This document shows positions 12,101 through 22,200 of a stretch of DNA of 64,000 bases, in pieces. Every line of letters begins with the position of its first letter. The stretch's first letter is position 1. The position numbers were made by a program, and so were the translations under genes. The notes under the pieces are model-generated. The model was not told where the DNA came from and made no database searches. It saw only the letters and a list, made by a program, of their open reading frames with translations. Source of the stretch: Phorcus lineatus (taxonomy: Eukaryota > Mollusca > Gastropoda > Trochida > Trochidae); contig OV121089.1 of the NCBI GenBank assembly GCA_921293015.1, positions 42,456,520-42,520,519 on the forward strand. Reading direction: 5' to 3'.

Positions 12101-12223
12101 AATCACATCGTCTATTTGTTTATCTAACCTCAAGAGTTCACTCACGTACACAGATACCCTGTCATGATACAAATCAACGGCCTTGCCTGTCAAATTCCTA
12201 GAACGAGACATGTTGAATATCAA
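6179..12223 (-). CDS. BEL/Pao gag-pol polyprotein (2014 aa)
   Basis: The polyprotein copies and inserts the retrotransposon. Approximate domains in order are as follows. Residues 140-245 are a charged, Gln-rich coiled coil. Residues 335-500 are a Pao-type gag region (DUF1759-like, LSRFSKFNDKPEYFVTWQN). Residues 570-640 hold three Cys/His knuckles (CPYHG, CFRCC, CFFCK). Near 712 is the aspartic protease start AILDDQSNKS (DUF1758/A17). Residues 1000-1260 are reverse transcriptase, with the YVDDGLL active site near 1141. Near 1320 is RNase H (FSDASKEAVGA). Near 1634-1690 is an H2C2 zinc finger (HH...CVIC). Near 1712-1830 is the integrase core with D (GVDAFGP), D (RSDRGTNF) and E (GGAWERM). Residues 1905-2010 are a DUF5641-type tail. 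Length and order are those of a complete BEL/Pao polyprotein, with all catalytic motifs visible. The start at 12223 is followed by a second Met four codons on. Confidence 0.95.
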   Translation of the reverse strand: MIFNMSRSRNLTGKAVDLYHDRVSVYVSELLRLDKQIDDVIAESETVTEVHQLREYRKYIDSKHKEYSNVNTEFVTYLQRTRTVESMATETEQQNINDDVLNKVQKYMKTLNDRIRSLTDIDNIESVSMIGSRNSRHSSVSSLLMKQRAKAEAAKTRLKFAERESELQRQQTELEISRKLLASQCEVEEAQVELDAMQSLIKVDRDQKSEISAKIRQMENFVETQKSVLKQEIAQAQQQLHGDHTVYQRQNSNYETTGNHGNNNHNVPIVPQDVLQDEVTQRISDVEPVMNSSLNPGAQPYIPNVPKSVLHNSNQFSLCTELSKYLMKKDLLLSRFSKFNDKPEYFVTWQNSFNSIVRDLGVSAHEEMDLLVKWLGPDSSKQAASIRAANAYDPVRALDKIWERLENRYGSPELVESELKRKLFHFPKLSGRDHAKLFDLADIVSEIESVKCSPRYSTLLAYYDSSAGVSPIVCKLPYGLQERWTSEAVKYKEQHNVAYPPFKVFSDFLCRQASIRNDPSFVYDAQPAVTGTRKVTPHQSTSRIQTDYKLNSKKTDVSREQSNKVCVRLCPYHGASEGHTLNYCKGFRRLPIKERRDFLAKQKICFRCCESTAHSAHTCEEKVVCFFCKSEKHATALHIQPDNDISGKSANPQPPSRKYGGEEKCAMPGDRPHSVTSTCTQICENLTGGKSCSKTVLVKVFPIDRPDQSLTTYAILDDQSNKSLARSEFFNAFSEHGQEIEYTLSSCNGSATMSGRRASGYMVQSLDASNSLHLPTLIECNEIPNVRDEIPTPAAAEYHTHLRDIAEFIPPVDSQADVLLLIGRDLPTAHHVLDQRLGPSNAPYAQKMYLGWVIVGEVCLGKVHQLEDVIVRKTHVLKDGRTSIMPPCTNNFEVREKRDFQDIFIKTDLDETQGPSVEDKQFLRLMDSEFSRDCDGFWTAPLPFRRDRQILPCNKPQALHRAQLLDKSLRKDPIKREHMITFMSKIVDKGHAEVATAIPKDKECWYLPLFGVYNAKKPGCIRGVFDSSAKYNGLSLNNVLMTGPDLINNLLGILLRFRTESVAVIADIEQMFYCFKVKPSHRDFLRFIWYKDNDPNQEMIEYRMTTHVFGNSPSPAVATYGLRKSVENADDDVKEFVCSNFYVDDGLLSVPTDEMAIDLVHRTQTQLRQGGNIRLHKIASNSRTVLASFDTEDVAKDIKDLDLSTDTPPIQRSLGLAWNISQDTFTFQVCTEQKPFTKRGVLSTIHSLYDPIGFTAPVVIKGRLLLRELMGLTTDWDEVLPSKYLSEWRNWCESLSALENIAIPRVYSEHSFSQAEHREIHLFSDASKEAVGAVAYLKIYDVNDSSTVSFLYGKAKVAPRHGHTIPRLELCAAVLSVEMADMLTRQLRLRPDCLKFYTDSRVVLGYIHNEKRRFHVYVANRVDRIRRSSHPHQWNYVSTDINPADQATRSLPSSRLNDSLWLNAPDFLRYETFVKDDNLSYSLINPESDKELKPEVTVAKTSINSKQRNLDTDRFSRFSSWKRLVNTISLLRHILKSFHVPLGPCKGWHQCRVYQTVDDFEDAERVILRLVQQECFSDEITCLQTVGNKYFSRKSSILSLSPILDEHGILRVGGRLKNSKLSIKEVKPIIIPKNHHVARLLVQHFHEKVYHQGRHFTEGALRSGGYWIVGAKRLVSSVISKCVICRKLRCKPETQMMSDLPIDRITQCPPFTFVGVDAFGPWEIVTRRTRGGAANTKRWAILFTCLVVRAVHIDLVEEMSSSSFINCLRRFLALRGAVKQFRSDRGTNFVGCTEPLDISAVNVEDGPIHSFLYENGVTWMFNAPHSSHMGGAWERMIGTARNILNAMLLKVKTLTHEVLSTLMAEVTAIINARPITVISTDPELPTLLSPAMILTQKNVHVSNFNANFDSKDMYKVQWRQVQTLAEEFWRRWKSEYLHTLQRRPKWQVSKPNLQEGDVVLMKDTQSARNEWPMGRVDSVYPEPDGLVRKVAVRVCKDSKCVTYIRPVTELVRLL

Positions 12224-12356
12224 ATTGACAAGTGTTCATGTAAGTGCGTTGTGGTATTGAAGCACCGAATCAAAATGTCACTATTGCAAAACACAAACCA
12301 GCGGTGAATGGAATCGGGCGAATCCATGCCGAGAATTTACGATGCACTTCTTTTAC

Positions 12357-12730
12357 TATGATGACACAAGCACTGTTCGTAATTCAAATGTTTTATCATC
12401 AGACAACCTCAGAAATAAGTAATTACACAAGTGGAGGGTAAAAGAAGTGTGCGCTCACAGGCACAAAGTTGCAACAGCGTAAGTATTTTGGCTGTATTAG
12501 TTATTTGATTCGCCATGTGCGTTTTGAACACCGGAAACGACAAACAAAAAAGGTAGATAACTCTAACTGAACAGTGAAACTGGTTCCCCGGTATGAAGCG
12601 CTCACATCATTTGCGCTATGAGTAACAACTAACATAAAATGGAGGGATGCGCCCGTAAAATAACCAAGTGTCGATAGTAATCAGACAAAGTTTGTGGTGC
12701 ACGTATTAAGAGTCCTCATGGGCCACAACA
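12357..12730 (-). repeat. 5' LTR of the BEL/Pao element
   Basis: The partner of the LTR at 5643-6016, with the same length and no mismatch noticed. It lies 133 bp before the polyprotein start and should contain the element's promoter. Confidence 0.92.
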
Positions 12731-12860
12731 ACAAACTAACACAGGGATGTGTAATGCAAACAAATACGTCCTTGGTTGAAAATTCTTTTACTGTTTTGTA
12801 ACCATTATACATACTTCTTCATATGCATAATGGTTGTCAGTGAACGAATTTTATATACCT

Positions 12861-14117
12861 GTCATCGTGTATTCGTTGATAAATTATTAACGAAATTATA
12901 TTCCAAATTATTCATTTGAAATCTATGTAAAATTATCTTCAAATTATTCCTCTCTCTATTATAAGCACTCGCCAGTCAGGCCACATATGACGGGCACAGA
13001 TGGCGAGAACATTCGATTCACTTAAAACTAATAATTATCTAATTACACGTTCGACCGCTTGACCTCTCGCTTCTAAACTTCCACGTAGGTTCCCTTCTTT
13101 CATAACCAAATTTGTACACGCATGTGTTGCACGCTAATAAAGTCTCGTGCAGTCCACTGCTGCGAGAGATGAGCTTGGGCAACGGCCGGAGACGGACTCG
13201 CCGGCTGCCCGACTGTCCACTCTCAACATCATGTAGTTTCCAGACATCACCACTCGAGTCGGGCTCAACTTGGTAACACGACAGGTATGGGGTCGCCCTG
13301 GCGTGTACACTGACTTGTGCATGTTCTCCGACTCGAGTTCTTCCTGTAACCGCACGCATCAATAAAGAAAATGGTCGACCATCAGCAAAGCATCTCTAGT
13401 CGTCATTTCAACTTCACACTGTCGTTGCCTTCATCGTCCCTCGTCGACGTAGTACGTAGTCCTGGCGATCAAGGATGGTGGAGAATCCGGGTACCTCTCT
13501 CCACCATCCTTGATCGCCAGGACTACTACGTCGACGAGGGGCGATGAAGGCAACGACAGTGTGAAGTTGAAATGACGACTAGAGATGTTTTGCTGATGGT
13601 CGACCATTTTCTTTATTGATGCGTGCGGTTACAGGAAGAACTCGAGTCGGAGAACATGCACAAGTCAGTGTACACGCCAGGGCGACCCCATACCTGTCGT
13701 GTTACCAAGTTGAGCCCGACTCGAGTGGTGATGTCTGGAAACTACATGATGTTGAGAGTGGACAGTCGGGCAGCCGGCGAGTCCGTCTCCGGCCGTTGCC
13801 CAAGCTCATCTCTCGCAGCAGTGGACTGCACGAGACTTTATTAGCATGCAACACATGCGTGTACAAATTTGGTTATGAAAGAAGGGAACCTACGTGGAAG
13901 TTCAGAAGCGAGAGGTCAAGCGGTCGAACGTGTAATTAGATAATTATTAGTTTTAAGTGAATCGAATGTTCTCGCCATCTGTGCCCGTCATATGTGGCCT
14001 GACTGGCGAGTGCTTATAATAGAGAGAGGAATAATTTGAAGATAATTTTACATAGATTTCAAATGAATAATTTGGAATATAATTTCGTTAATAATTTACC
14101 AACGAATACACGATGAC
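12861..14117. repeat. Near-perfect 1.26 kb palindrome
   Basis: Arms 12861-13484 and 13498-14117 are reverse complements with few differences (for example a 4 bp insertion near 13450 and T/C changes near the outer end). They are separated by a 13 nt loop at 13485-13497. Such a sequence could extrude as a cruciform or fold into a long hairpin RNA if transcribed. Confidence 0.9.
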
Positions 14118-16301
14118 AATGCTTCCCGTCTTTCGGTGAAATTTGTCCTCAAATTTCTTTAAAGAATAATTATGCATAAATAGTAATATTTGGGTGTAAC
14201 ATGATCATTGAAAATTGCTTGACAAGCATAGAATTTTGGTGCATCATCAATTACATGAGTAACATAAAACACATGGAACATATAGTGTGATAATCAAGCC
14301 AGTTTAGAAATTTGCTAGCAACAAAGGTAATATTGTTACATAAACGGTGAATGTATCTAGTATTGACAAAAACATAAAGATGAATCAAGTTGGGAGTCTT
14401 ATATTGAGTGAGCCTAGACTCGACAAGGCCGCATTAATTAAGAGGAGGATCGTAGAAGATCGCACGAATATGAGATAACCTAACCAACTTGAATCGCCTG
14501 GTATGATAACGACTATATAGATTAAACATTCAATAATTATGAGAAACAGGTACGACGTTGGACATGAGTATATATAATGCAAGAAATCATGATTGATTAT
14601 TGGCATTTGGATACATGATAAGTCTGAACGTGTACTATCACAAATGATAAAATTCAATTGGTCTCCTTATTGAAATGGCGGAATAATTTTGGTTTAAAAC
14701 AGTTAAGAATGGTGCAATTTCAAACGACACGGTTCTCTTAAAGAGTTGTATATTTGATGCAGAGAACGAAGTTATTGACATCGGGATACTTTGTACTCGT
14801 TAGAGCCATATGTCGAGAAATACACTACTGGCGGAAACATTTCAGCTTCTCTTTATGTCTTTACAGGGTTTTAAAACCAGTTAACACATTATCCAAAAAA
14901 ACTCTTGACACCGGGAGTCGTATTGTGCGATAGGGAGACTCATCAACCGTGAAGTAAGATAAAGAGAAGATACATGAACCTAACCGACGTCAACGATTTA
15001 AATTGATAAATGAAAAAATAAGGTTTATCCCAACGACTCCAGTACATACAAAGCTTATAAACATAATGCATACAAAAGTTATTTCGAAACGTTATTACTG
15101 GCTGATTAATTCACACATACCTGTTTGTTGAATCCAATAATTTAAAACATCATTTGATAAAAATTGATTGTGATAATTGTCACTTAATTATGAAAATTAT
15201 TGTCCGATAGAGATTTTGATTCACAGAGTCTTCGTTCTTGATTGTCCAGTCTTCAAGGGACACATGGTGGATGCGTTAGTAGTGTTGAATGTGGTATCTC
15301 GAAGATGGCGAGTAGAACGTAGACTTTCGTTGATTCTCTGTCGGGTGTTGATTTACTGCAAGCTCCAGTAAGTAGATGCCATGCTGGTTGCCGTTTGTGA
15401 TGACTGGCGCTTGACGATGATTGTCGCATGACGACTAACTGAAGCTCTGGATAACGTGAACTTACTTCAGTTAGCTGGTTGTATGATGATTAGCGTGGAA
15501 GGTTGATTTCGTTGTCGTCACTTCAGGTTAAATGGTGGTTGTCTGCTGATCAGCGTAGAAGGCTTGTTTTCTTTGTCGTTTCTTCATCTTCCGTCGTCTC
15601 CGTGTTCCTTGTCGCTCAGCTGCAATTAAGGTACCTTGGACTGCGTGAGCTACAGCAAACTCACGCTACCGGGAAACTCTCCACCATCTTTGATCGCCAA
15701 GGAAATACTACGTCGACGAGGGACGATGAAGGCAACGACAGTGACGATGTTGAAATGACGACTAGAGATGCTTTGGTGATGGTCGACCATTTTCTTTATT
15801 GATGCGTGTGGTTTACATGAATAACTCGAGTCGGAGAACATGCACAAGTCAGTGTACACGCCAGGGCGACCCCATACCTGTCGTGTTACCAAGTTGAGCC
15901 CGACTCGAGTGGTGATGTCTGGAAACTACATGATGTTGAGAGTGGACAGTCGGGCAGCCGGCGAGTCCGTCTCCGGCCGTTGCCCAAGCTCATCTCTCGC
16001 AGCAGTGGACTGCACGAGACTTTATTAGCGTGCAACACATTCGTGTACAAATTTGGTTATGAAAGAAGGGAACCTACGTGGAAGTTTAGAAGCGAGAGGT
16101 CAAGCGGTCGAACGTGTAATTAGATAATTATTAGTTTTAAGTGAATCGAATGTTCTCGCCATCTGTGCCCGTCATATGTGGCCTGACTGGCGAGTGCTTA
16201 TAATAGAGAGAGGAATACTTTGAAGATAATTTTACATAGATTTCAAATGAATAATTTGGAATATAATTTCGTTAATAATTTACCAACGAATACACGATGA
16301 C
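12861..16301. mobile_element. 3.44 kb foldback-type element with ~620 bp inverted arms
   Basis: The left arm (12861-13484) starts GTCATCGTGTATTCGTTG. Its reverse complement closes the element at 16301 (right arm about 15679-16301). The 6 bp word ATACCT lies directly outside both ends (12855-12860 and 16302-16307), consistent with a target-site duplication. A further inverted copy of the arm lies inside at 13498-14117, but the word following it does not match, so it is internal. The central part 14118-15678 has no convincing ORF. Short ORFs inside the arms that match in opposite orientation are shadows of the repeat. The element is presumably non-autonomous; the superfamily cannot be assigned by eye. 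Confidence 0.8.
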
Positions 16302-16699
16302 ATACCTATAGGACGTTTTGTTTCAGCAATGCAAATACCTGTGCCTCAAATAACATTCCGGAGATCTTGTTTGTCTTGTTTGGTTTTCGTAGCAACTGTA
16401 AATCTACCTTCATTGTCCGTGCTTTAGTGTATGCTTGATCGTGAAAAGTTTTAGAACATGTCGCTTTATTATCCCCCGCCGCAACGCGTCTGTCCGTACG
16501 TCTGTAGCACCTACACGCACGGATTCTTCTTATCTCGTATATTATATATAGTATTATATATATTGTATTCAAAACGGTTTTGTTCGCAGCCTAAATAAGG
16601 AACTAAAGCACTTACCAGTTAATTATGGTGAAATCGTCATCATGTAAAAGGTCATTACGGCACTGAATTTTCCTTTTTGATTCGACATTTCATGACATT

Positions 16700-17480
16700 T
16701 GTGACATCTTACGCTGAGAAGGGCATTACGCAGACACAGGCCAATTAAGGCGACCTTTACTTCATTTTCATATTACGTATTTTTGTACTCCTTGTCAATG
16801 CAGTATTCCTTAAACCGCTGCACTCAATGTCTGTAAATTAATTTTCGGATTCACCGTTTTGTCCCCAACCATTGTCAATGCGACCTGTTGAACCATTGCA
16901 CTCGAAGTCTTTAAAATTGGTGATAGAATTCATTGGGAGAATACGAAGACATCAACTGCCTATTTTGAACGTGTCCTCAATTCAAGGTCACAACAGCACT
17001 TTGACCACATTCTCATGAGCCGTTGAACATTATGTCTTCAACTTTGGTGACAGCCTACGTAGGATTACGCAGACAACACAAGAATGGCACACTAGCGCTT
17101 ATTTTCAAGGTCGCCACATTACTTTGAACACCTTCTGTACCTAATGACGGTGACAGTCTCGTTTTGGAATTGCACAGATATCGATCGATTATGGTGACCT
17201 TGTCTTTATTTTCAAAGTCACGGATACACTTCTACCACTCTTCTTGTTAACACATTATCACATGAACAGTTGCACCCGGTGCCAAATTGAGCGACAGCCT
17301 ACACTAGGAAACTAAGAGAGCGCAGTCGAAAATGTTAACATTGTCCTTATTCTTTTGTCACCATGACAGTTTTAAGAACTCTTGTCAAACTTATATATCA
17401 TAAACCGTTGTACCATATGTCTACTGATATGGCGACAGTTTACATAGAGGATATTACAGACACTGACACCACTTTCTAAA
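16700..17480. repeat. Degenerate ~130 bp tandem repeat
   Basis: Diverged units share the frame GACAGCCTAC.TAGG...GCAGAC...TTATTTTCAAGGTC.CC...CCGTTG.AC..TATGTCT. Recognisable starts lie near 17052, 17152, 17291 and 17435, with weaker traces back to about 16700. Divergence is high, so it is an old array or a decayed repeat. Confidence 0.5.
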
Positions 17481-18086
17481 AAGTTTTATTCAATGTTCAA
17501 CGACAGACATGTTCATAGTCACCACATATAGTTTTACTTATCATTGATTTGATATATAATTATTCGTGTCCTGCTTCCTGCCAATTTTAAAAAGACTAGT
17601 AACTTTATCATTAATTTGATCATAAACAGCGAATGCCTTGTAACTGGAAAGTATTGAAAGTGGTGTTTCATAATTCATTGCACTGTTATCAACTCTTGAA
17701 TATATAATTTTGGTTTGATATTCAGCTTAATGGATGCTTATTGAAAAGGGCAAGATATAACACAATAATTGCATTTCTTGGATTCAAAGCGTTCAGAAAT
17801 GCTCCCAATATTCCGTCTGCTATTTTCTTGGTGCCTCGACCATTGATCCTTCAAATGATCCTTTCCTCAATAAATAAATTTTTGCTTTTCTTTCCTTACG
17901 ATGTAGTCGAAAGTAGGACAATCCATCACGTAATGTCATCAATATCACTATCACGCTTAAAATTTCACATATATAATCCGTGAAACTTATTAACACGTTC
18001 CGTGGTGCGTTTGTGTTGACGGTCAGAGAATGTTTGAAGACCCTTTTATGTCGTTAGTTGTGTAAGGAAACTTATCTCTCCTTCAG

Positions 18087-18162
18087 AACACACCCGACAA
18101 GCACCCCGTCCTCGACTACATTCCGGGTAGTCGGAACATCGTTATTGGAGCCGGGTTCTCGG
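18087..18162 (+). CDS. PIPOX: PIPOX-like oxidase, penultimate exon
   Basis: A 76 nt exon, phase 0 at the start and 1 at the end, with TCTCTCCTTCAG before and G|GTAAGT after. It encodes NTPDKHPVLDYIPGSRNIVIG followed by AGFSG. NTPD completes the flavin-cysteine motif begun in the exon ending at 5501, and IVIGAGFSG is a hallmark of PIPOX and bacterial sarcosine oxidases. The open frame and strong splice sites show that the gene remains spliceable across the 12.6 kb transposon-filled intron. Confidence 0.92.
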
Positions 18163-19090
18163 GTAAGTTTCAAGTTGGAGTAGTTGTTTCAACCATCACA
18201 TGGCAAGATATTTCCTTGAAGTATGATAGTTCACAAGTGACGAATCCAGAAACTTCCACAAGGAAATACAAACCTACTCTTGATCTGAAGAGACTCCACT
18301 CACTGTATTCGTCACTGGTGTAGGCGACCTACCATGTAACCTCCTATATCGCTGGGGCATGTCATAGCATTGATAAATTCACTCTATGGTCATGTATTTA
18401 ACTACATGCATGAAATTTAATTATTTTGTTTCGCTCAGCACGCTGCAAACTGAAATAAAGTCCTCGATATCATGCGACAAAATCTTCAAGAACCTGTATT
18501 TCACAGGATACAATGAGAACACTCGTGCATTTACTATTCAGCTTGCATTGATGGAATCTTATTTTTGGGTGCAATATTCCACGGTCAATAAACCTCTATC
18601 GGCCAATAGTACCTGCAGTATGAAAAAGTTATCAGTGTGAGTGCCTATCGTGCGTGAATAATTTGACCAGCTTTCTTCAGTTAAGAAAACGTATACTAAA
18701 AACATATTGATATACATGGCATAGACGTGGTCGTGAATTTGGGATAGTTTTACAAAGATAATGCAATTTGCGTTAAGAGGCTGACGATGCCTGTATTAAC
18801 AGAATTGGTGTATGAAACTGGTTTCTTTCACTTCAAATACAATGGGTTTTACTCACTGATCACACCATCCTCTCCACTGCACCGTTATCCAACATTCATA
18901 CCTCAGTAAATCATAATCTTGACCCATATTTGCGAAGCTCTCTTAGTGATAAGACTAACTTAAGCCAATGTTAATGTATGGTACCTACGACTATCTTAGC
19001 ACTGAGAGAGCTTCGAAAATCTAGGCCCAGTTTTTTATGACGGGGTCTTACACGCCCCACAACCTCTTGTATCTCTTATCTCTATTGTAG
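18163..19090 (+). other. Last intron of the PIPOX-like gene
   Basis: A 928 bp interval from GTAAGT to TCTATTGTAG. It contains a ~110 bp inverted-repeat element at 18921-19029. Confidence 0.7.
18921..19029. repeat. Short palindromic element, copy 1
   Basis: The interval opens CCCATATTTGCGAAGCTCTC and closes with the inverse GAGAGCTTCGAAAATCTAGG, framing about 60 bp. A related copy lies at 26271-26378. The size and terminal inverted repeats fit a MITE. Confidence 0.6.
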
Positions 19091-19215
19091 GTCACGGGTT
19101 CAAGCTGTCCCCCGTAGTTGGAAAAGTTCTGGGGGAGTTGGCGTTAGGAGAGCGGCCCTCCTACAACCTCTCACACTTCAGGATCAGTCGCTTTCCTGCC
19201 CAGGCTAGTCTGTAA
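19091..19215 (+). CDS. PIPOX: PIPOX-like oxidase, last coding exon
   Basis: This exon starts in phase 1, completing a Gly codon, and encodes [19 protein letters not shown], then a C-terminal block with [17 protein letters not shown] and the TAA stop at 19213-19215. HGFKL-x-PVVGK and FRISRFP match vertebrate PIPOX closely. The HGFK lysine corresponds to a substrate-carboxylate-binding lysine in monomeric sarcosine oxidase. The protein ends ...ASL. Vertebrate PIPOX ends with a peroxisomal PTS1 such as AHL or SKL-like, so ASL would be a weak, non-consensus PTS1. No clear AATAAA was found shortly downstream. Confidence 0.92.
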
Positions 19216-22200
19216 GGTCTGGGCTGATCGATGGGTAGGGAGATGAAGCAGGATTGAAATTTTGGTATCACAGGGAAGAGGATTTCTATAGCTTACGATA
19301 TTATCTACAAATGTGATTTTATTTCCCTATTTACGGGTGTTTGGGGACGCTCTTATTATCTCCCCTTGTTCAGGGCGAGAGGCTTCCCCGACCTACTCAA
19401 CGCAAGATTGTAATCGGGTCTGATACTTTTTATGATCATATGTTTACTCTCGTAGTGATTGACAGTTCCCCAAACAAGGCATAACCCGGGCCATCCCAAA
19501 TCACAGGCTGGCTTAAGCAAATTACCGTTTTCCGTCTCTGCTCTCAAGGTTACGGCGCTGAACTAGAAACTTGATATTGTATGAGGGTTGTAAACTATCG
19601 CCGAAGAGGGCACTGCACTCAAACCACAAATGTTTGCGCTAAGCAGCAAGACTTGACTAAGCCAGTGGTGGAGAGTAACCCGAATTATGCCTTGCGGATA
19701 ACGATGCACCATTGATAACACGTGAACCGTACACATGACATCATTGCAGTAGGGTATTTAGCATCTCCTCCTTAAAATCACGCACAAGACGTATCCTGAT
19801 GTATCACCATCTTTTTATCCCTTTGCCGACGTTTGAAGACGACGTCAACAATTGTATATTGTCACCTCTTTGAATTTATTCGGCTCTGCTGTAGTATCAT
19901 CATTAGTTTACGTATCATCAACCTTATTGGCGTTAGCTATAGTGATAGAAACCTTTATCCTCAGTAATAGTTCTTGTCTCGTATCTTCATATGTCATCAT
20001 CATTGGTGTGATCCTTCACGTCGTTTCTACCTGTGTTGTCATTTGTTTTTCAATCTCATTGGAATCAGAGAGAACAACTCCCCTTCCTTTCTGCGTTCCC
20101 TATCTGAATACTTCGCAATAGGGGTCGCATCAGATGTTATGATCTGAGACGTTTCACAGTATCAGAGGCCCGCTAAAAATCAAATCGTGCCAAAGACTTT
20201 CAAGCCTCGTCGTTCATTGGCCAAGTTTTTGTTTCATCTGATTTAAATGAGATTGGTCGTCATTTTAATTGTTTTTTATTGTGATCTTTACAATTGGTAC
20301 GTTATTTTTTGTGTCATTTGTAGAAATATCTTTTCTGGGGGTAAACGATTATTCCGTAAACAAAGATTATCCAAAGCTTAACTAATTGATTCACAGTATC
20401 ATATTCATCCAAGGTAATGATATTGGTTTCAGGGTTCCCCCTTCAACACGATATCTACGATTTACATGTACGGTAAAATAATTGGTTCTGATTTATAAAT
20501 ATATATTGTGTAACACCTGAACCCAACGAATTTCATGAAATGTAAATGTATTCATATTCAAATTTCACATGAGTGTATGAATATAATGTTTGTGATGATC
20601 AAATCTTGGTTATGATTGCTTTTGTATTTTTATCAAATGAATGGTATAAAGATAATGATAATAAACGAAGAGTGAATATATATTTGAATATCCAAAGAAA
20701 AATTGGTTAAACTTTACGAATAAAGAGATTTTGTAAGAACCATGGTGCTTTTTTAAATACCTTTTTCGTGGATAAAGTGACCGTCACTTTTGACAGAAAT
20801 GACATCAGATCAGATTTAACTTTAAAAAACAAGACAAGTCTCCCTACATCATTTTGCTCTAGTCCTGCTTCATGACTGTGTATATAAAGGAGCATTTTAC
20901 ACATTCGGCAAGTCTGGATTGAGTGAACATACGTGGAATTAGGAGCCCAAAGAAAAAAATGATATTGATGAAGGAACAGTAAATTTTAGTCTACATTTAC
21001 TCGTCACAATTCGTCCACGTATTTAAGTGGAGCGCATTCTTAATCAGGTCTATCAAAGTATTCAATTTTCGTTGATTTTTGTTAGAGTAGCGTATGATTA
21101 TTTTCTGCCCAGTGAGAAAGCTTTGTTTCATGGGCCTGGTGATAAGAAATTGAGAATCCTGTTTGGTTGCTGCCAAAGTGTGTTGTGCAATCAGCGACGT
21201 TGTTTCAAACAAATGTCTGTCCACGTCGAGAGAACTTTCACATGTAATACGAATTTTTATTCGATAAATTCAAAGTTTATGTGCTGCAATTGTTCACAGG
21301 TGATTTTCCTTGTTTGGAGTGATATAGTCCCCTTTAAACATTTGTTACGTGCGAAATTTACAAGACCTCAAATGCATAGTATTCTTGAAGCGGTAGTAAA
21401 ATAACCCTTACCGTCCCCCTTGTGATACCTTTGGTCTATGTGGCAGAATAACTGCAATATGTTTGTTGCTAACAATAAAAACATTTCGTATCTTCATGAT
21501 TTAACTCCTGCTGGTAAAAAAACGTCATTATTAAAAACAGATCACCATACCGTACTTTAAAAAATCATAGTTTGATCTTCTTTTTTAAGGGAGTTCAAGA
21601 CCAAATTATCGAGCTTGAGCTTCCCGGCGTTAACAGGGTTTTTTTTAAAAAATTTTATTCCAATAAATAATCAATACATTTTCAGAAAGACATAACATAA
21701 TCAACAATACGACTAGATGGATTATATACTAATTCAACCAAATTATAGAGTCATAGTATAAATTATATGAAGAGAGGAGATAGACGGAGAGAGGGAGCTA
21801 CAAATGAGGAGAGAGATGGAGAGAGGGAGGGAGTGGGAGATAGTTTATAAGAGGTAAAAACATTTTTAGTAAATTCACTTTTATCTTCAGAAATGAATTG
21901 TTCAATGTTATGATAATGTTTTATTGATATAATAACTGAAGAAATATGGGAGATGTGTGGGTATATTGACACTTTTGTATGTAACGTTTTGTAATTATAA
22001 AAATATGATTTTCAAGAACATTCAACTTTGGATCGCCAAGGAGATAATTACTACAGTTAAGGATTAATTTTGTAGAAGTTTTTCTAGTTAGGTTCCGTTA
22101 ACAGGGTTGATGTTCTAAAAATGTGAGCTTCCTTTGCCAAATTGTTGTCGAAATATTTTAAGGACAATGCTGGCCACGCACGTTGGAAAATGTCCATGGC

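Larger units (their letters stand above)
5643..12730 (-). mobile_element. Full-length BEL/Pao LTR retrotransposon
   Basis: A 7.09 kb element on the - strand. Two LTRs of 374 bp (12357-12730 as the 5' LTR, 5643-6016 as the 3' LTR) show no difference on reading. They enclose a single uninterrupted polyprotein ORF of the BEL/Pao type. The direct repeat ACAAA lies on both sides (5638-5642 and 12731-12735), matching the 5 bp target duplication typical of the family. A purine-rich tract, on the - strand reading AAAATCAGAAGGGGAG, sits immediately before the 3' LTR. No env-like ORF fits in the roughly 160 bp between the polyprotein stop and the 3' LTR. I could not place a convincing primer binding site. 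Identical LTRs and an open ORF indicate a recent insertion, antisense to the host gene. Confidence 0.95.
5502..18086 (+). other. 12.6 kb intron loaded with mobile elements
   Basis: The interval runs from the GTGAGT donor at 5502 to the CTCCTTCAG acceptor ending at 18086. It contains the BEL/Pao element (5643-12730), the foldback element (12861-16301) and a degenerate tandem repeat (about 16700-17480). The stretch 17490-18086 is AT-rich with nothing recognised. Confidence 0.75.

Noticed and set aside
13039..13939. Identical 107-codon frames on opposite strands (13039-13362 and 13616-13939)
   Set aside because: They are mirror copies created by the palindrome arms. The third arm has the frame altered, and no family resemblance is seen.
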